Below are positions 1 to 7,554 of a stretch of 38,946 bases of DNA, piece after piece. Each line of letters starts with the position of its first letter. Position 1 is the stretch's first letter. Position numbers and translations under genes: made by a program. Under the pieces are notes generated by a model. The model was not told where the DNA came from. It saw only the letters and a list, made by a program, of their open reading frames with translations, and did no database searches. The stretch comes from Acetobacter sp. (GTDB lineage Bacteria > Pseudomonadota > Alphaproteobacteria > Acetobacterales > Acetobacteraceae). The DNA lies in the NCBI GenBank assembly GCA_017474285.1, contig JAFVHT010000044.1:1-38946 (forward strand), read 5' to 3'.

Positions 1-126
1 AAAATCTATTTTCCCCCCTGTTTTCCCCTCTCTCACAATGTCAGGAAAAAGACGCTTCAACGTTTTAATATTCTCCTCAACAAGGTCCAAACTCTGACCC
101 TCTTCTCTCCTCAGTCGTTCCATCAT
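1..126 (-). CDS. Partial DNA methyltransferase N-terminus (type III Mod-like), runs off the left edge
   Basis: Read on the minus strand from ATG at 126, 42 codons stay open to the window edge. The peptide starts MMERLRREEG and contains NIKTLKRLFPDIV, then EGKTGGKIDF. This resembles the opening of adenine-specific methyltransferases of type III restriction systems, where a helix ending in LFP is followed by a segment ending in IDF before the catalytic domain. A strong ribosome binding site, AAGGAG, lies 6-7 bases upstream of the ATG. No catalytic motif is inside the window, so the family call rests on the N-terminal pattern alone. If right, a restriction-modification locus lies just to the left. 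Confidence 0.5.
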   Translation of the reverse strand, partial: MMERLRREEGQSLDLVEENIKTLKRLFPDIVREGKTGGKIDF

Positions 127-206
127 GTTAAACTCCTTTCCTTTATCTTTTACGGTGTGCTTCTTTATGGCATGCCGCGTTTTGACGTTTTCTGTGTTTT
201 CTTCCC

Positions 207-1361
207 TTAAAGCACTTTCTCATAAAGGCGGTGGCGTTTATAGGGTTTAGGGGTAATACGCTCAATAAGATTTCTTAACCCCTCATGGGTTTCTAAAATC
301 CACCCTAATTCTATGGTATGGTAAGGCAAAACATGCCCCCTTTGCATGAGTTCATCAATAATGCAGGCGGGTAATAAAGCCCGTAAGGCAGTAGCGAGAT
401 ATTTTTTTCTCACCCCAAGTAAAATCACGCGGGCAGAGTAAAACTCATGATGCAAAAGGCGGTTGGCAAGGGTAAGCCAGCCTAATGGCGTGGGGGCACC
501 GCCTAAATCTCCGCTGACGTCAAACATATTTGGTACAACAAAAGCAACAGCGGCAGGTTCCCCATTGACTTCCGCTAAAACATATTGCTCTGCCCGTAAA
601 ACGGGTTTCATGGCTTTGAGCATGCTTTGTACTTCCCCTTTTGTGAGGGGAATATTGCCCCATGTGCCCTCCCATGCGTCGTTATAAATATCACGTAAAA
701 TTTCAGCGTCTTCGTCAATATGATCAAGACGTAAGCCCCGTAAAGTAATATTTCCCATACGCTGTTTAATGTCGGAAGGCAAGGCGTTCGCCTGTTCGGC
801 GGCGGGTCCTGTTTCCATACAATAGGAAAGGAGATCCATCGCTTTGGTGTAACCAGCATTTTCAATCGCTTGCCCGAGAAAAACAGGGTGCCAAGGGGTG
901 TTAATCATAGGAATTTCATTTTGCCCCTCAATCATCACACCAGATTCCCCGTTGCTATTAAGGGACCATGGTCCACGGATCCGCTCAATAGCGCGGCATT
1001 TTAACCAATGTTCTGCTGCAGCAATAAGGGGCGGAACACATTCTGGATCAAGGGTATCAAGAGCACCAAAAAATCCCGTTCGTGGTCCCTCTTGTTTGAG
1101 GGCTAATGCATCAATATGCGCTGAAATACGCCCGACGGCTTTTCTTCCCCGCCAAGCGAGAAAATAGCACCCAAAGCCATGGTGAAAAAATTGAGATTTC
1201 CGCGGTGAAAGAAGATGCTGTTCTTGCATATCCAGAGGAGGTACATACCCGGGAAGACCATCATAAAGAAGGCGAGGGAGTTTTATAAAAAGCGCTTGTT
1301 GTCGTAATCCCGAAACAGGTAAGACAGTAATATCGTGTGAAAAAGAGTGTGCAAAAGACAT
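207..1361 (-). CDS. GNAT-like acyltransferase-fold protein, conserved hypothetical
   Basis: A 384-residue soluble protein. It resembles a family common in alphaproteobacteria that is annotated either as GNAT-family N-acetyltransferase or, misleadingly, as dATP pyrophosphohydrolase. Visible features are an N-terminal block with YVPPLDMQ, the segment FLAWRGRKAVGRISAHID (about residues 67-84) typical of a GNAT beta-strand pair, an RGPWSLNSNGESG block near 130-142, and a second strand pair around YVLAEVNGEPAAVAFVVPN. There is no signal peptide or membrane helix. It diverges from the dehydrogenase at 1473 across a 111-bp gap that must hold both promoters. Substrate and role are unknown. Confidence 0.75.
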   Translation of the reverse strand: MSFAHSFSHDITVLPVSGLRQQALFIKLPRLLYDGLPGYVPPLDMQEQHLLSPRKSQFFHHGFGCYFLAWRGRKAVGRISAHIDALALKQEGPRTGFFGALDTLDPECVPPLIAAAEHWLKCRAIERIRGPWSLNSNGESGVMIEGQNEIPMINTPWHPVFLGQAIENAGYTKAMDLLSYCMETGPAAEQANALPSDIKQRMGNITLRGLRLDHIDEDAEILRDIYNDAWEGTWGNIPLTKGEVQSMLKAMKPVLRAEQYVLAEVNGEPAAVAFVVPNMFDVSGDLGGAPTPLGWLTLANRLLHHEFYSARVILLGVRKKYLATALRALLPACIIDELMQRGHVLPYHTIELGWILETHEGLRNLIERITPKPYKRHRLYEKVL

Positions 1362-1472
1362 TGTTATTTGACCTTATGAAATATAAAGGATCTTTTATCC
1401 TTGAAGAGTTTCAAGAGTTTACCCTTAAATGGGTTCAATATTGAAGTGTTCTCTTAATAACAGGGGAAAAAA

Positions 1473-2273
1473 GTGACTAACACACCAACAAATACACGTG
1501 TTTTCCGTTCGATTCTGATTACAGGTGCAAGCGGTGGCATTGGCATGGCGCTTGCTGCCTATTACGCTGCGCCTCATTGTACCCTTATTTTATGGGGGAG
1601 AAATCCTCAACGTTTAGAAGAAATTTCGATGCGGTGTCGTGCTTGCGGGGCACAGGTTGTGACACGAGAAATTGATTTACAAAATGGGCAAGCCGCTTTA
1701 GCCGCTTATGCTGAGGACGATCAAGCCCATACGCCAGACCTCGTTATTTTAGGGGCAGGTCTTGCCGATATTCAGGGACATGATAGCCTAACAGAAGACC
1801 CTGAGAAAGTTTTTGAACTGGCTTCGGTGAATTACGCGACCCCTATCAGTATGGCGACCGCTGCTGCGCGTGCCATGATCACGCGTCAAGGCGGGCAGAT
1901 TGTATTGATTGGATCTGTGGCAGGATTTTATGAATTGCCGTTTGCGGCAGCTTATAGCAGTTCAAAAGCTGGGCTTGCTTTTTTTGCTAAAGCGGCGCGC
2001 TTGGCATGGCAACGTTATGGGGTGTTTGTAACATTGATTGCGCCTGGCTTTGTGGATACGGCTATGAGCCAACGGCTTGAAAGCCCCCGCCCTTTCCTTG
2101 TTTCTCCACGCGATGCCGCGCGGATTATAGCGCGTGCTATTGCAGAACGGCAAGCGGAATGCGTTTTCCCGTCCCCCTTTAAGGTTTTGAATGTGTTGAT
2201 GTGCTTTATGCCCAAAACTTGGCGGGAATATATTCTTTTACGTTTGGCAGTGGGGCAAAAAGGAAGAGAATAA
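1473..2273 (+). CDS. Short-chain dehydrogenase/reductase (SDR)
   Basis: A 266-residue classical SDR oxidoreductase using NAD(P)H. Seen: the nucleotide-binding motif TGASGGIG (residues 17-24), Asn120 in SVNYATP, Ser148 in GSVAG, and the catalytic Tyr161-x3-Lys165 (YSSSK). The start is GTG, preceded by a purine-rich AGGGGAAAAA; no better ATG is in frame upstream. The C-terminal region (SPRDAARIIARAI, then a hydrophobic stretch near VLNVLMCFMP) resembles the DltE/YbbO-like SDRs of alphaproteobacteria, which often act on lipid or retinol-like substrates. The actual substrate cannot be told from sequence. Confidence 0.88.
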   Translation: MTNTPTNTRVFRSILITGASGGIGMALAAYYAAPHCTLILWGRNPQRLEEISMRCRACGAQVVTREIDLQNGQAALAAYAEDDQAHTPDLVILGAGLADIQGHDSLTEDPEKVFELASVNYATPISMATAAARAMITRQGGQIVLIGSVAGFYELPFAAAYSSSKAGLAFFAKAARLAWQRYGVFVTLIAPGFVDTAMSQRLESPRPFLVSPRDAARIIARAIAERQAECVFPSPFKVLNVLMCFMPKTWREYILLRLAVGQKGRE

Positions 2274-2278
2274 TAAGA

Positions 2279-2300
2279 CTCTGTAAGACTACTTACAGGG
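2279..2300 (+). terminator. Hairpin just after the SDR gene
   Basis: A perfect 7-bp stem CTGTAAG/CTTACAG with the four-base loop ACTA, extended by two more pairs (one G-T), starts 6 bases after the SDR stop codon. No run of T follows on either strand, so it is not a canonical intrinsic terminator. It could protect the 3' end of the transcript or act with Rho. Confidence 0.35.
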
Positions 2301-2436
2301 AGCAGGGGATTTTAACCGAGTCAGAATCAGGAAAAGAGAAAACGGGGGGGGTGGGAGAAGAAAAAGGGAGAGTTCAAAAGACTCGTTAAATAAAAAGAAA
2401 AATGTCGATTTTCAATAATTTTTTGACGGACGACCT

Positions 2437-2510
2437 TGGAGGTCTGGGCGGGAATCGAACCCACGTTCGCGGATTTGCAGTCCGCTGCATCGCCATTCTG
2501 CCACCAGACC
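2437..2510 (-). tRNA. tRNA-Cys (GCA)
   Basis: On the minus strand the 74-nt sequence begins GGTCTGG and ends CCAGACC-T-CCA, giving a 7-bp acceptor stem with an encoded CCA. The anticodon stem CGGA/TCCG encloses the loop CTGCAAA, so the anticodon is GCA (cysteine). The T-arm reads GTGGGTTCGATTCCCGC. A discriminator U is standard for bacterial tRNA-Cys. Confidence 0.97.
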
Positions 2511-2531
2511 TTAACTGAATAGTTGTACTTT

Positions 2532-2560
2532 CCCCTATCCTATTTCACAAAAGGAGTCAA
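2532..2560 (-). promoter_or_regulatory. Possible sigma70-like promoter of tRNA-Cys
   Basis: On the minus strand TTGACT (2560-2555) is followed after 17 bases by TAGGGG (2537-2532), about 22 bases before the tRNA. The -35 box is good and the -10 box is poor, so this is tentative. Confidence 0.3.
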
Positions 2561-2781
2561 GATATTGTATAAAGAGATTTGAAAAAGAGTGTTTTATACG
2601 AAGTGCCTGATGTGAGGCGTATACGGTGTGAGAGAGGCAAGAAAGAGCCCAAAGAAAGCCTAAAAATGGAGCGGAGAAGTGTTGAAATATGAGATATAAA
2701 GATGAGATACGTTGAAAAATTTAGATAAATCAGCTTAAAATTCAGACTCAAATAAATTAAAAAAGGTTAAAGGAAAATTTT

Positions 2782-3537
2782 ATGATAGCACACATAAAGG
2801 CACAACACGTTACGGCACAGGAGAATCCTCCATTGGAAAAAACAGTGATGGCGCATATGACCCAACAAACGCAGGCACAACTTTGGGAAAAAGCCCGCTA
2901 TTTAATGGTTGATGACCAATTACGCCCGAGTGAAATTACCCATCCCGCTCTTTTAAAGGCAATGCGTCTTTTACCGCGGGAATTGTGTGTGTCTGCACAC
3001 CAGCAAATTGCGGCTTATGCTGATTTAAGTCTGCCACTCACAAAAGGGCGCGTTTTTTTGCAACCTCTCTTTACGGCGCGTCTTTTGCAAGAGGCAACAC
3101 CTCATGAGGGAGAGCGCACTCTTGTGGTGGGGGCGAGTACAGGATATGCGGCAGGTTTGCTGGCTTCATTAGGGCTTTCGGTAACAGCGTTAGAATCGGA
3201 TGCAGATTTAGCGAGACAGGGAAAAGAATTTTGCCAAAAACTCGGTTTTCCTGTGACATGGCACGAGGGTTCACTTGCTGAGGGGGTTGTAAGTAGCGCG
3301 CCTTATGATCTCATTTATTGTGATGGGGCGATTGCAAGGATTCCAGAATTTTTCACGCGTGACCTTGCCGAACAAGGGCGGATTGTTGGCTTTTTACAAA
3401 GACAAGGTCATTTGCCGGAACTTTTTCGTGCACAAAGGGCTTCGGATCAAGAAACAGGGCTTATGTTTGTGTTCTTGAGTGAAGCGCGTATTCCGCTTTT
3501 ACCCGGATTAGGACCGCAAAGTCAGTTTACTTTCTAA
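2782..3537 (+). CDS. Protein-L-isoaspartate O-methyltransferase family protein
   Basis: A 251-residue SAM-dependent methyltransferase-fold protein of the Pcm family. Seen: the N-terminal YLMVDDQLRPSEI block (about 40-52), the FLQPLFTARLLQ segment, the SAM loop LVVGASTGYAAGLLA (114-128, looser than the usual E/D-x-G-x-G-x-G), an acidic residue after strand 2 (ALESD), and YDLIYCDGAI. Alphaproteobacteria carry a divergent Pcm paralogue next to tolC and valS, and this fits it. True repair activity is uncertain because the SAM loop is degenerate. The ATG at 2782 has an AAAGGA site, so it is preferred although relatives usually begin near residue 24-26. valS follows after 283 bp. Confidence 0.8.
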   Translation: MIAHIKAQHVTAQENPPLEKTVMAHMTQQTQAQLWEKARYLMVDDQLRPSEITHPALLKAMRLLPRELCVSAHQQIAAYADLSLPLTKGRVFLQPLFTARLLQEATPHEGERTLVVGASTGYAAGLLASLGLSVTALESDADLARQGKEFCQKLGFPVTWHEGSLAEGVVSSAPYDLIYCDGAIARIPEFFTRDLAEQGRIVGFLQRQGHLPELFRAQRASDQETGLMFVFLSEARIPLLPGLGPQSQFTF

Positions 3538-3725
3538 AAAAGGGAAAAAGGACAAAGACAAAAAGGAGCTTTGGCTTTTAGAGTGTTTGTTGTTTGTGGT
3601 GTGTCCGAAAACTCTCCAAAAAACCCTTACAACTTTTGTAAACCCTTGAAGGTCCTTTAAAGCCTCTAAAGTTCTGTAAATGCCTTAACCCCAAAAATGG
3701 GTAAAAATAAAAACAGGCAGAAACA

Positions 3726-3750
3726 TTTTAAGAGTTGGTTTCTCTTAAAA
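3726..3750. other. Perfect 9-bp inverted repeat upstream of valS
   Basis: TTTTAAGAG and CTCTTAAAA are separated by a 7-base loop (TTGGTTT), about 70 bp before the valS start. It lacks a T-run on the plus strand, and TTGACA follows at 3760-3765. It could be an operator, a leader hairpin or a decayed terminator of a lost upstream gene. Confidence 0.5.
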
Positions 3751-3820
3751 GAGTAAGGTTTGACAATAAAATTTAAGGGTTTCCCGATTTCTCTCATTTT
3801 CTAAATCATGGTTATCATCA

Positions 3821-6538
3821 ATGTTAAATAAAACTTTTGATCCTGCCGCTATAGAAGGTCATTTATACGCTTTATGGGAAAGCCAACAGGCTTTTTCGGC
3901 ACGTCCTCAGGGTGAGAAAAAACCTTTTACCATTATGATCCCTCCGCCCAATGTGACGGGTACGTTACACATGGGGCACGCTTTAACAATGACGTTACAA
4001 GATATGCTCATTCGTTGGAGGCGTATGCAAGGCTACGATACTTTATGGCAACCCGGTACAGACCATGCGGGTATTGCCACACAAATGGTAGTAGAGCGTC
4101 ATCTCGCGGCAGAAGGACAGATACGCCAAGCCATGGGGCGTGAGGCTTTTATCCAACGTGTTTGGCAATGGAAAGAGGAATCAGGCGGCGGGATTACACG
4201 CCAATTACGCCGATTAGGTGCCTCGTTAGATTGGTCGCGTGAGCGTTTTACAATGGATGAGGGGCTTTCTCAAGCGGTCAGAGAGGTTTTTGTAAGCCTG
4301 TATCGTGAGGGAATTATTTATCGTGATCGGCGCCTTGTGAATTGGGATCCAGCTTTTCGTTCGGCTATTTCTGATCTCGAAGTAGAAAGTAAAGAGATTG
4401 CGGGGCATTTGTGGACCATACGTTATCCGCTTGAGGGCGAAGAATCTTTAAGCATTATGGTCGCCACAACGCGCCCCGAAACCATGTTAGGGGATACAGC
4501 TGTGGCTGTACACCCTAAGGATGCGCGTTATACAGCGTTCATAGGGCGTTTTGTGCGTCTGCCATTGACGGGACGACGTATTCCTATTATTGCTGATGAC
4601 TATTCCGACCCTGAAAAAGGGACGGGTGTCGTTAAAATAACGCCGGCGCATGATTTTAACGATTTTGAGGTAGGGCGGCGTCATGGCTTACCTATGTTTT
4701 CTGTTCTTGATGAAGAAGCGTGTATAACGCTTGAAGAACTCGAAGACTTTGAGGCACAAGAAAGTCAGGAAAACAAAGTTGATGGACTTTCTGACCCTGG
4801 TTTTGTGCGTTCTTTGGTTGGGGTTTCCCGTGAAAAGGCACGGAAAGCCATTGTTGCTTGGTTAGAAGAAAAAGGCTGGCTTGAGAAAATAGAGCCACAC
4901 AAGCATCAAGTACCCCATGCTGTGCGGGGGGGCACTGTTATTGAACCAAGATTAACAACACAATGGTATTGTGACGCGCAAAAACTTACACCTGCAGCTG
5001 TTGAGGCTGTTACAACAAGGCGCACGGCTTTTATTCCTAAACAATGGGAAAATACGTTTTTCGCATGGATGCGCGATATTCAACCGTGGTGTATTTCGCG
5101 CCAATTGTGGTGGGGGCATAGAATACCCGCTTGGTATGGACCTGATGGGCATATTTTTGTTGCCTATGATGAGGCAGAAGCGCTCGAACAAGCAGCGTCT
5201 CATTATGGGCAGTCAACACCCCTAACGCGTGATGAAGATGTGTTAGATACGTGGTTCTCTTCGGCATTGTGGCCTTTTTCAACATTAGGGTGGCCCAAAA
5301 AAACACCCGAGCTTGCTCGTTATTATCCGACAGACGTACTCGTGACGGGGTTTGATATTATTTTCTTTTGGGTTGCCCGTATGATGATGATGGGGCACCA
5401 TTTTATGGACGATGTGCCTTTTCGTCATGTGTTTATTCATGGTTTGGTGCGTGATGAACACGGACAAAAAATGTCTAAAAGTAAAGGGAATGGTATTGAT
5501 CCTCTTGAATTGATCGAAGAATACGGCGCAGATGCCCTACGCTTTACGATTTGCGCCTTAACAGGGGTAGGGCGTGACATTAAACTCAGCCATAAACGGG
5601 TTGAAAACTACCGAACATTTATCACCAAATTGTGGAACGCTGCGCGTTTTTGTGAAATGAACGGTGTTGTACCTCAACCAGATTTTAAGCCCGAACAGGC
5701 GCAATCAGCACTCTGTCGGTGGATTTTAGCGGAATTGGGGTCAACTATTTGTGAGGCAACCAAAGCTCTCGAAAATTATCGGTTTGATGACTATGCGTCA
5801 ATTTGTTACCGCTTTGTGTGGAACCGCTTTTGTGATTGGTTTTTGGAATTTGCGAAACCTATTTTTACGGAAGAATCTTCTCCAGAAGTCACAGAATTGC
5901 GTGCTGTTGCCGCCTATGTTTTAGGTGGGGTGCTCCGTCTTCTTCAGCCTGTTATTCCTTTTGTAACCGACACATTATGGCACTCTTTTGGGTTTGGTCC
6001 GCAAGCAAGCCTTATTAACACTGCATGGGTGGAAGCCATTTTTCCGCCCCAAGCCGAAGAAGCCTGTGCCGAATGTGAGCATATTATTCGCATGATTACA
6101 GATATTCGGGCAGTGCGTTCGGAGTTGAATATTCCGCCAGCGCGTTTGGTGCCAGTGATATGCCGTGATGTCAATCCATGCACACAAGCACGTATAGCAC
6201 GTTGGGAAAAAGCGATTCTACGCATGGCGCGGGTCTCTGAAATAACACCTTTAAAAGGCGAAGCGCCACGCGGTGCCATTCAATTGGTTGTAAATGAAGC
6301 GACGTTATTATTACCTTTAGCAGGTGTAGTCGATATAGAGGCAGAAAAAGCTCGTTTACACAAAGAACACGCTAAAGCCTTAGAAGAGGTACAAAAAACG
6401 GCTAAAAAACTTGAAAATGAGAATTTTGTTAGTAGAGCACACCCTGACATTGTGCAAGAAATGCGCGATCGCCTGAAAAATCAGCAAAATGTGTGTGAAC
6501 AACTTAAAACCGCTTTAGCACGTCTACAGGCGTGTTAA
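3821..6538 (+). CDS. valS: Valine--tRNA ligase
   Basis: Class I aminoacyl-tRNA synthetase that charges tRNA-Val and edits misactivated threonine; cytoplasmic. The 905-residue length suits the family. Seen: PPPNVTGTLHMGH with the HIGH-type signature at 50-53, the CP1 editing domain with ATTRPETMLGDTAVAVHP and the GTGVVKITPAHDFNDFEVG block, and KMSKS at 550-554. A helical anticodon-binding domain follows, then a C-terminal coiled-coil arm (about 840-900) including NENFVSRAHPDIV. The editing domain carries a very acidic insertion (EELEDFEAQESQENK). The ribosome binding site before the ATG is weak. Confidence 0.98.
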   Translation: MLNKTFDPAAIEGHLYALWESQQAFSARPQGEKKPFTIMIPPPNVTGTLHMGHALTMTLQDMLIRWRRMQGYDTLWQPGTDHAGIATQMVVERHLAAEGQIRQAMGREAFIQRVWQWKEESGGGITRQLRRLGASLDWSRERFTMDEGLSQAVREVFVSLYREGIIYRDRRLVNWDPAFRSAISDLEVESKEIAGHLWTIRYPLEGEESLSIMVATTRPETMLGDTAVAVHPKDARYTAFIGRFVRLPLTGRRIPIIADDYSDPEKGTGVVKITPAHDFNDFEVGRRHGLPMFSVLDEEACITLEELEDFEAQESQENKVDGLSDPGFVRSLVGVSREKARKAIVAWLEEKGWLEKIEPHKHQVPHAVRGGTVIEPRLTTQWYCDAQKLTPAAVEAVTTRRTAFIPKQWENTFFAWMRDIQPWCISRQLWWGHRIPAWYGPDGHIFVAYDEAEALEQAASHYGQSTPLTRDEDVLDTWFSSALWPFSTLGWPKKTPELARYYPTDVLVTGFDIIFFWVARMMMMGHHFMDDVPFRHVFIHGLVRDEHGQKMSKSKGNGIDPLELIEEYGADALRFTICALTGVGRDIKLSHKRVENYRTFITKLWNAARFCEMNGVVPQPDFKPEQAQSALCRWILAELGSTICEATKALENYRFDDYASICYRFVWNRFCDWFLEFAKPIFTEESSPEVTELRAVAAYVLGGVLRLLQPVIPFVTDTLWHSFGFGPQASLINTAWVEAIFPPQAEEACAECEHIIRMITDIRAVRSELNIPPARLVPVICRDVNPCTQARIARWEKAILRMARVSEITPLKGEAPRGAIQLVVNEATLLLPLAGVVDIEAEKARLHKEHAKALEEVQKTAKKLENENFVSRAHPDIVQEMRDRLKNQQNVCEQLKTALARLQAC

Positions 6539-6586
6539 AGCATCAAGAGGCGTTAAGCATATCCTAAAGGACATTTTTTTACTCTC

Positions 6587-6615
6587 TTCCTCTTTGCAAT
6601 TCTGCAGTTTTGCCT
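6587..6615. repeat. 29-bp direct repeat, copy 1 (left of the toxin-antitoxin pair)
   Basis: Matches 7582-7610 at 27 of 29 bases in the same orientation. Read on the minus strand this copy encodes KAKLQNCKEE, nearly the same as QAKLQNCKKE in the last codons of the GTPase pseudogene at the other copy. This suggests a leftover fragment of a second, related gene tail. Confidence 0.75.
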
Positions 6616-6687
6616 TATTCAAGCCTTCTATCACTGCAACTTACAGGGCTATAAGAAACAAAAAATAAAAGGACAATCTGCCTGCTT

Positions 6688-6755
6688 ACCTGACGGAAGC
6701 GGGGGCGGCTGGTGGCTACCTGATTAACAAAAAACCCGTCTTAAAACCTGATTAA
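6688..6755 (+). promoter_or_regulatory. Spaced ACCTGA repeats upstream of the toxin-antitoxin genes
   Basis: ACCTGA occurs at 6688, 6718 and 6746; the last two copies extend to ACCTGATTAA. Spacings of 30 and 28 bp are near three DNA turns, placing sites on one face of the helix just before the first ATG at 6761. Toxin-antitoxin operons are commonly repressed by their antitoxin at such sites; this function is inferred. Confidence 0.4.
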
Positions 6756-6760
6756 ATCTC

Positions 6761-7066
6761 ATGACCAAATACACGATAGAACAAACAGATACTTTTGAGC
6801 AATGGTTTGACGACTTACGCGATAAGAACGCTCGTTCTCGTATCACTAAACGTCTGAGAAGAGTAGAAGAAGGGAATTTCGGTGACCATAAAAACCTTGG
6901 TGGTGGTATTTCTGAATTGAGGTTCAAAAATGGTCCGGGTTATAGGCTGTATTATACAGAACGAAAGGGTATAATTGTTATATTGCTCGTCGGTGGTGAT
7001 AAGTCAACGCAAAGCCGAGATATTGAAAAAGCAAGAGAACTCGCCAAAGAATGGTCAGAAGAGTAA
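6761..7066 (+). CDS. RelE/HigB-family addiction module toxin
   Basis: A 101-residue basic protein of the RelE/ParE fold, closest in pattern to the family named putative addiction module killer protein. These toxins are usually ribosome-dependent mRNA endonucleases. Seen: an N-terminal FEQWFDDLRDKNARSRI helix pair, LRRVEEGNFGDHKNLGGGISELRF, the strand GPGYRLYYTERKGIIVILLVGGDK, and a C-terminal helix ending in AKEW. The antitoxin gene begins 13 bp after the stop, so the two are cotranscribed. Toxin-first order is the usual arrangement for HigBA-type modules. Confidence 0.88.
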   Translation: MTKYTIEQTDTFEQWFDDLRDKNARSRITKRLRRVEEGNFGDHKNLGGGISELRFKNGPGYRLYYTERKGIIVILLVGGDKSTQSRDIEKARELAKEWSEE

Positions 7067-7079
7067 AAGGATTAAAGCC

Positions 7080-7460
7080 ATGACAAACGAAAAAAAAGGA
7101 CTTAAAACAAGTCCATTCGATGCAGCGGAATACATTGCTGGTCGTGAAGATATGCAAGAATATCTTAATGTTACTTTTGAAGAAGACGGGGATAACCTTA
7201 AGGAAATTTGCTCCTCTCTAAACTTTCTTCTTCGTTCGTGGGCTTTAACCCAGCTGGAGCATAAAACGAAAATACGTCGTAAAGAACTCTGCCGTATTCT
7301 TTTAGGCGCTGGTAATCCCACGCCAGAGGCTTTAACGAAAATAGCCGAAGCGCTGGGGCTTGAAATGCCTGCTCACTTTGGCAAAACTCTCCCTCTGCAA
7401 CCTCAAAACATACCTTACACTCATCGGCAAGCTGAACAACTGCACGCTCACGCTGGGTAA
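7080..7460 (+). CDS. HigA-like antitoxin with helix-turn-helix domain
   Basis: A 126-residue partner of the preceding toxin, matching the pattern of the putative addiction module antidote family. Seen: the opening SPFDAAEYIAGREDMQEYLN (family form FD-x-AEYL…AYL), then an HTH region with TQLEHKTKIRRKELCRIL, GAGNPTPEALTKIAEALGLEM. The ATG at 7080 is chosen because the family pattern starts there and it lies 13 bp past the toxin stop; a longer frame open from 6975 only overlaps the toxin gene. After the HTH domain there is a longer tail than usual (about 25 residues, ending HRQAEQLHAHAG). It probably binds the toxin and represses the operon. Confidence 0.87.
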   Translation: MTNEKKGLKTSPFDAAEYIAGREDMQEYLNVTFEEDGDNLKEICSSLNFLLRSWALTQLEHKTKIRRKELCRILLGAGNPTPEALTKIAEALGLEMPAHFGKTLPLQPQNIPYTHRQAEQLHAHAG

Positions 7461-7477
7461 TCTACCTTACAAGTAAC

Positions 7478-7512
7478 AAAAAAGGCGCGTCATTTCTGAC
7501 GTGCCTTTTTTG
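7478..7512. terminator. Bidirectional intrinsic terminator
   Basis: The stem AAAAAAGGCGCGTCA pairs with TGACGTGCCTTTTTT (one G-T pair) around the loop TTTC. A run of T follows the stem on both strands. It ends the antitoxin transcript and faces the minus-strand GTPase pseudogene. Confidence 0.85.
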
Positions 7513-7554
7513 TGCATAGGTATGTTATGTTTCCTCTTGGGGAATTAAAGGAAC

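Noticed and set aside
3735..3765. TTGACA at 3760 as the valS promoter
   Set aside because: No acceptable -10 box lies 16-18 bases downstream.
6975..7079. Longer N-terminus for the antitoxin
   Set aside because: It overlaps the toxin gene in another frame, and the family pattern begins at the ATG at 7080.
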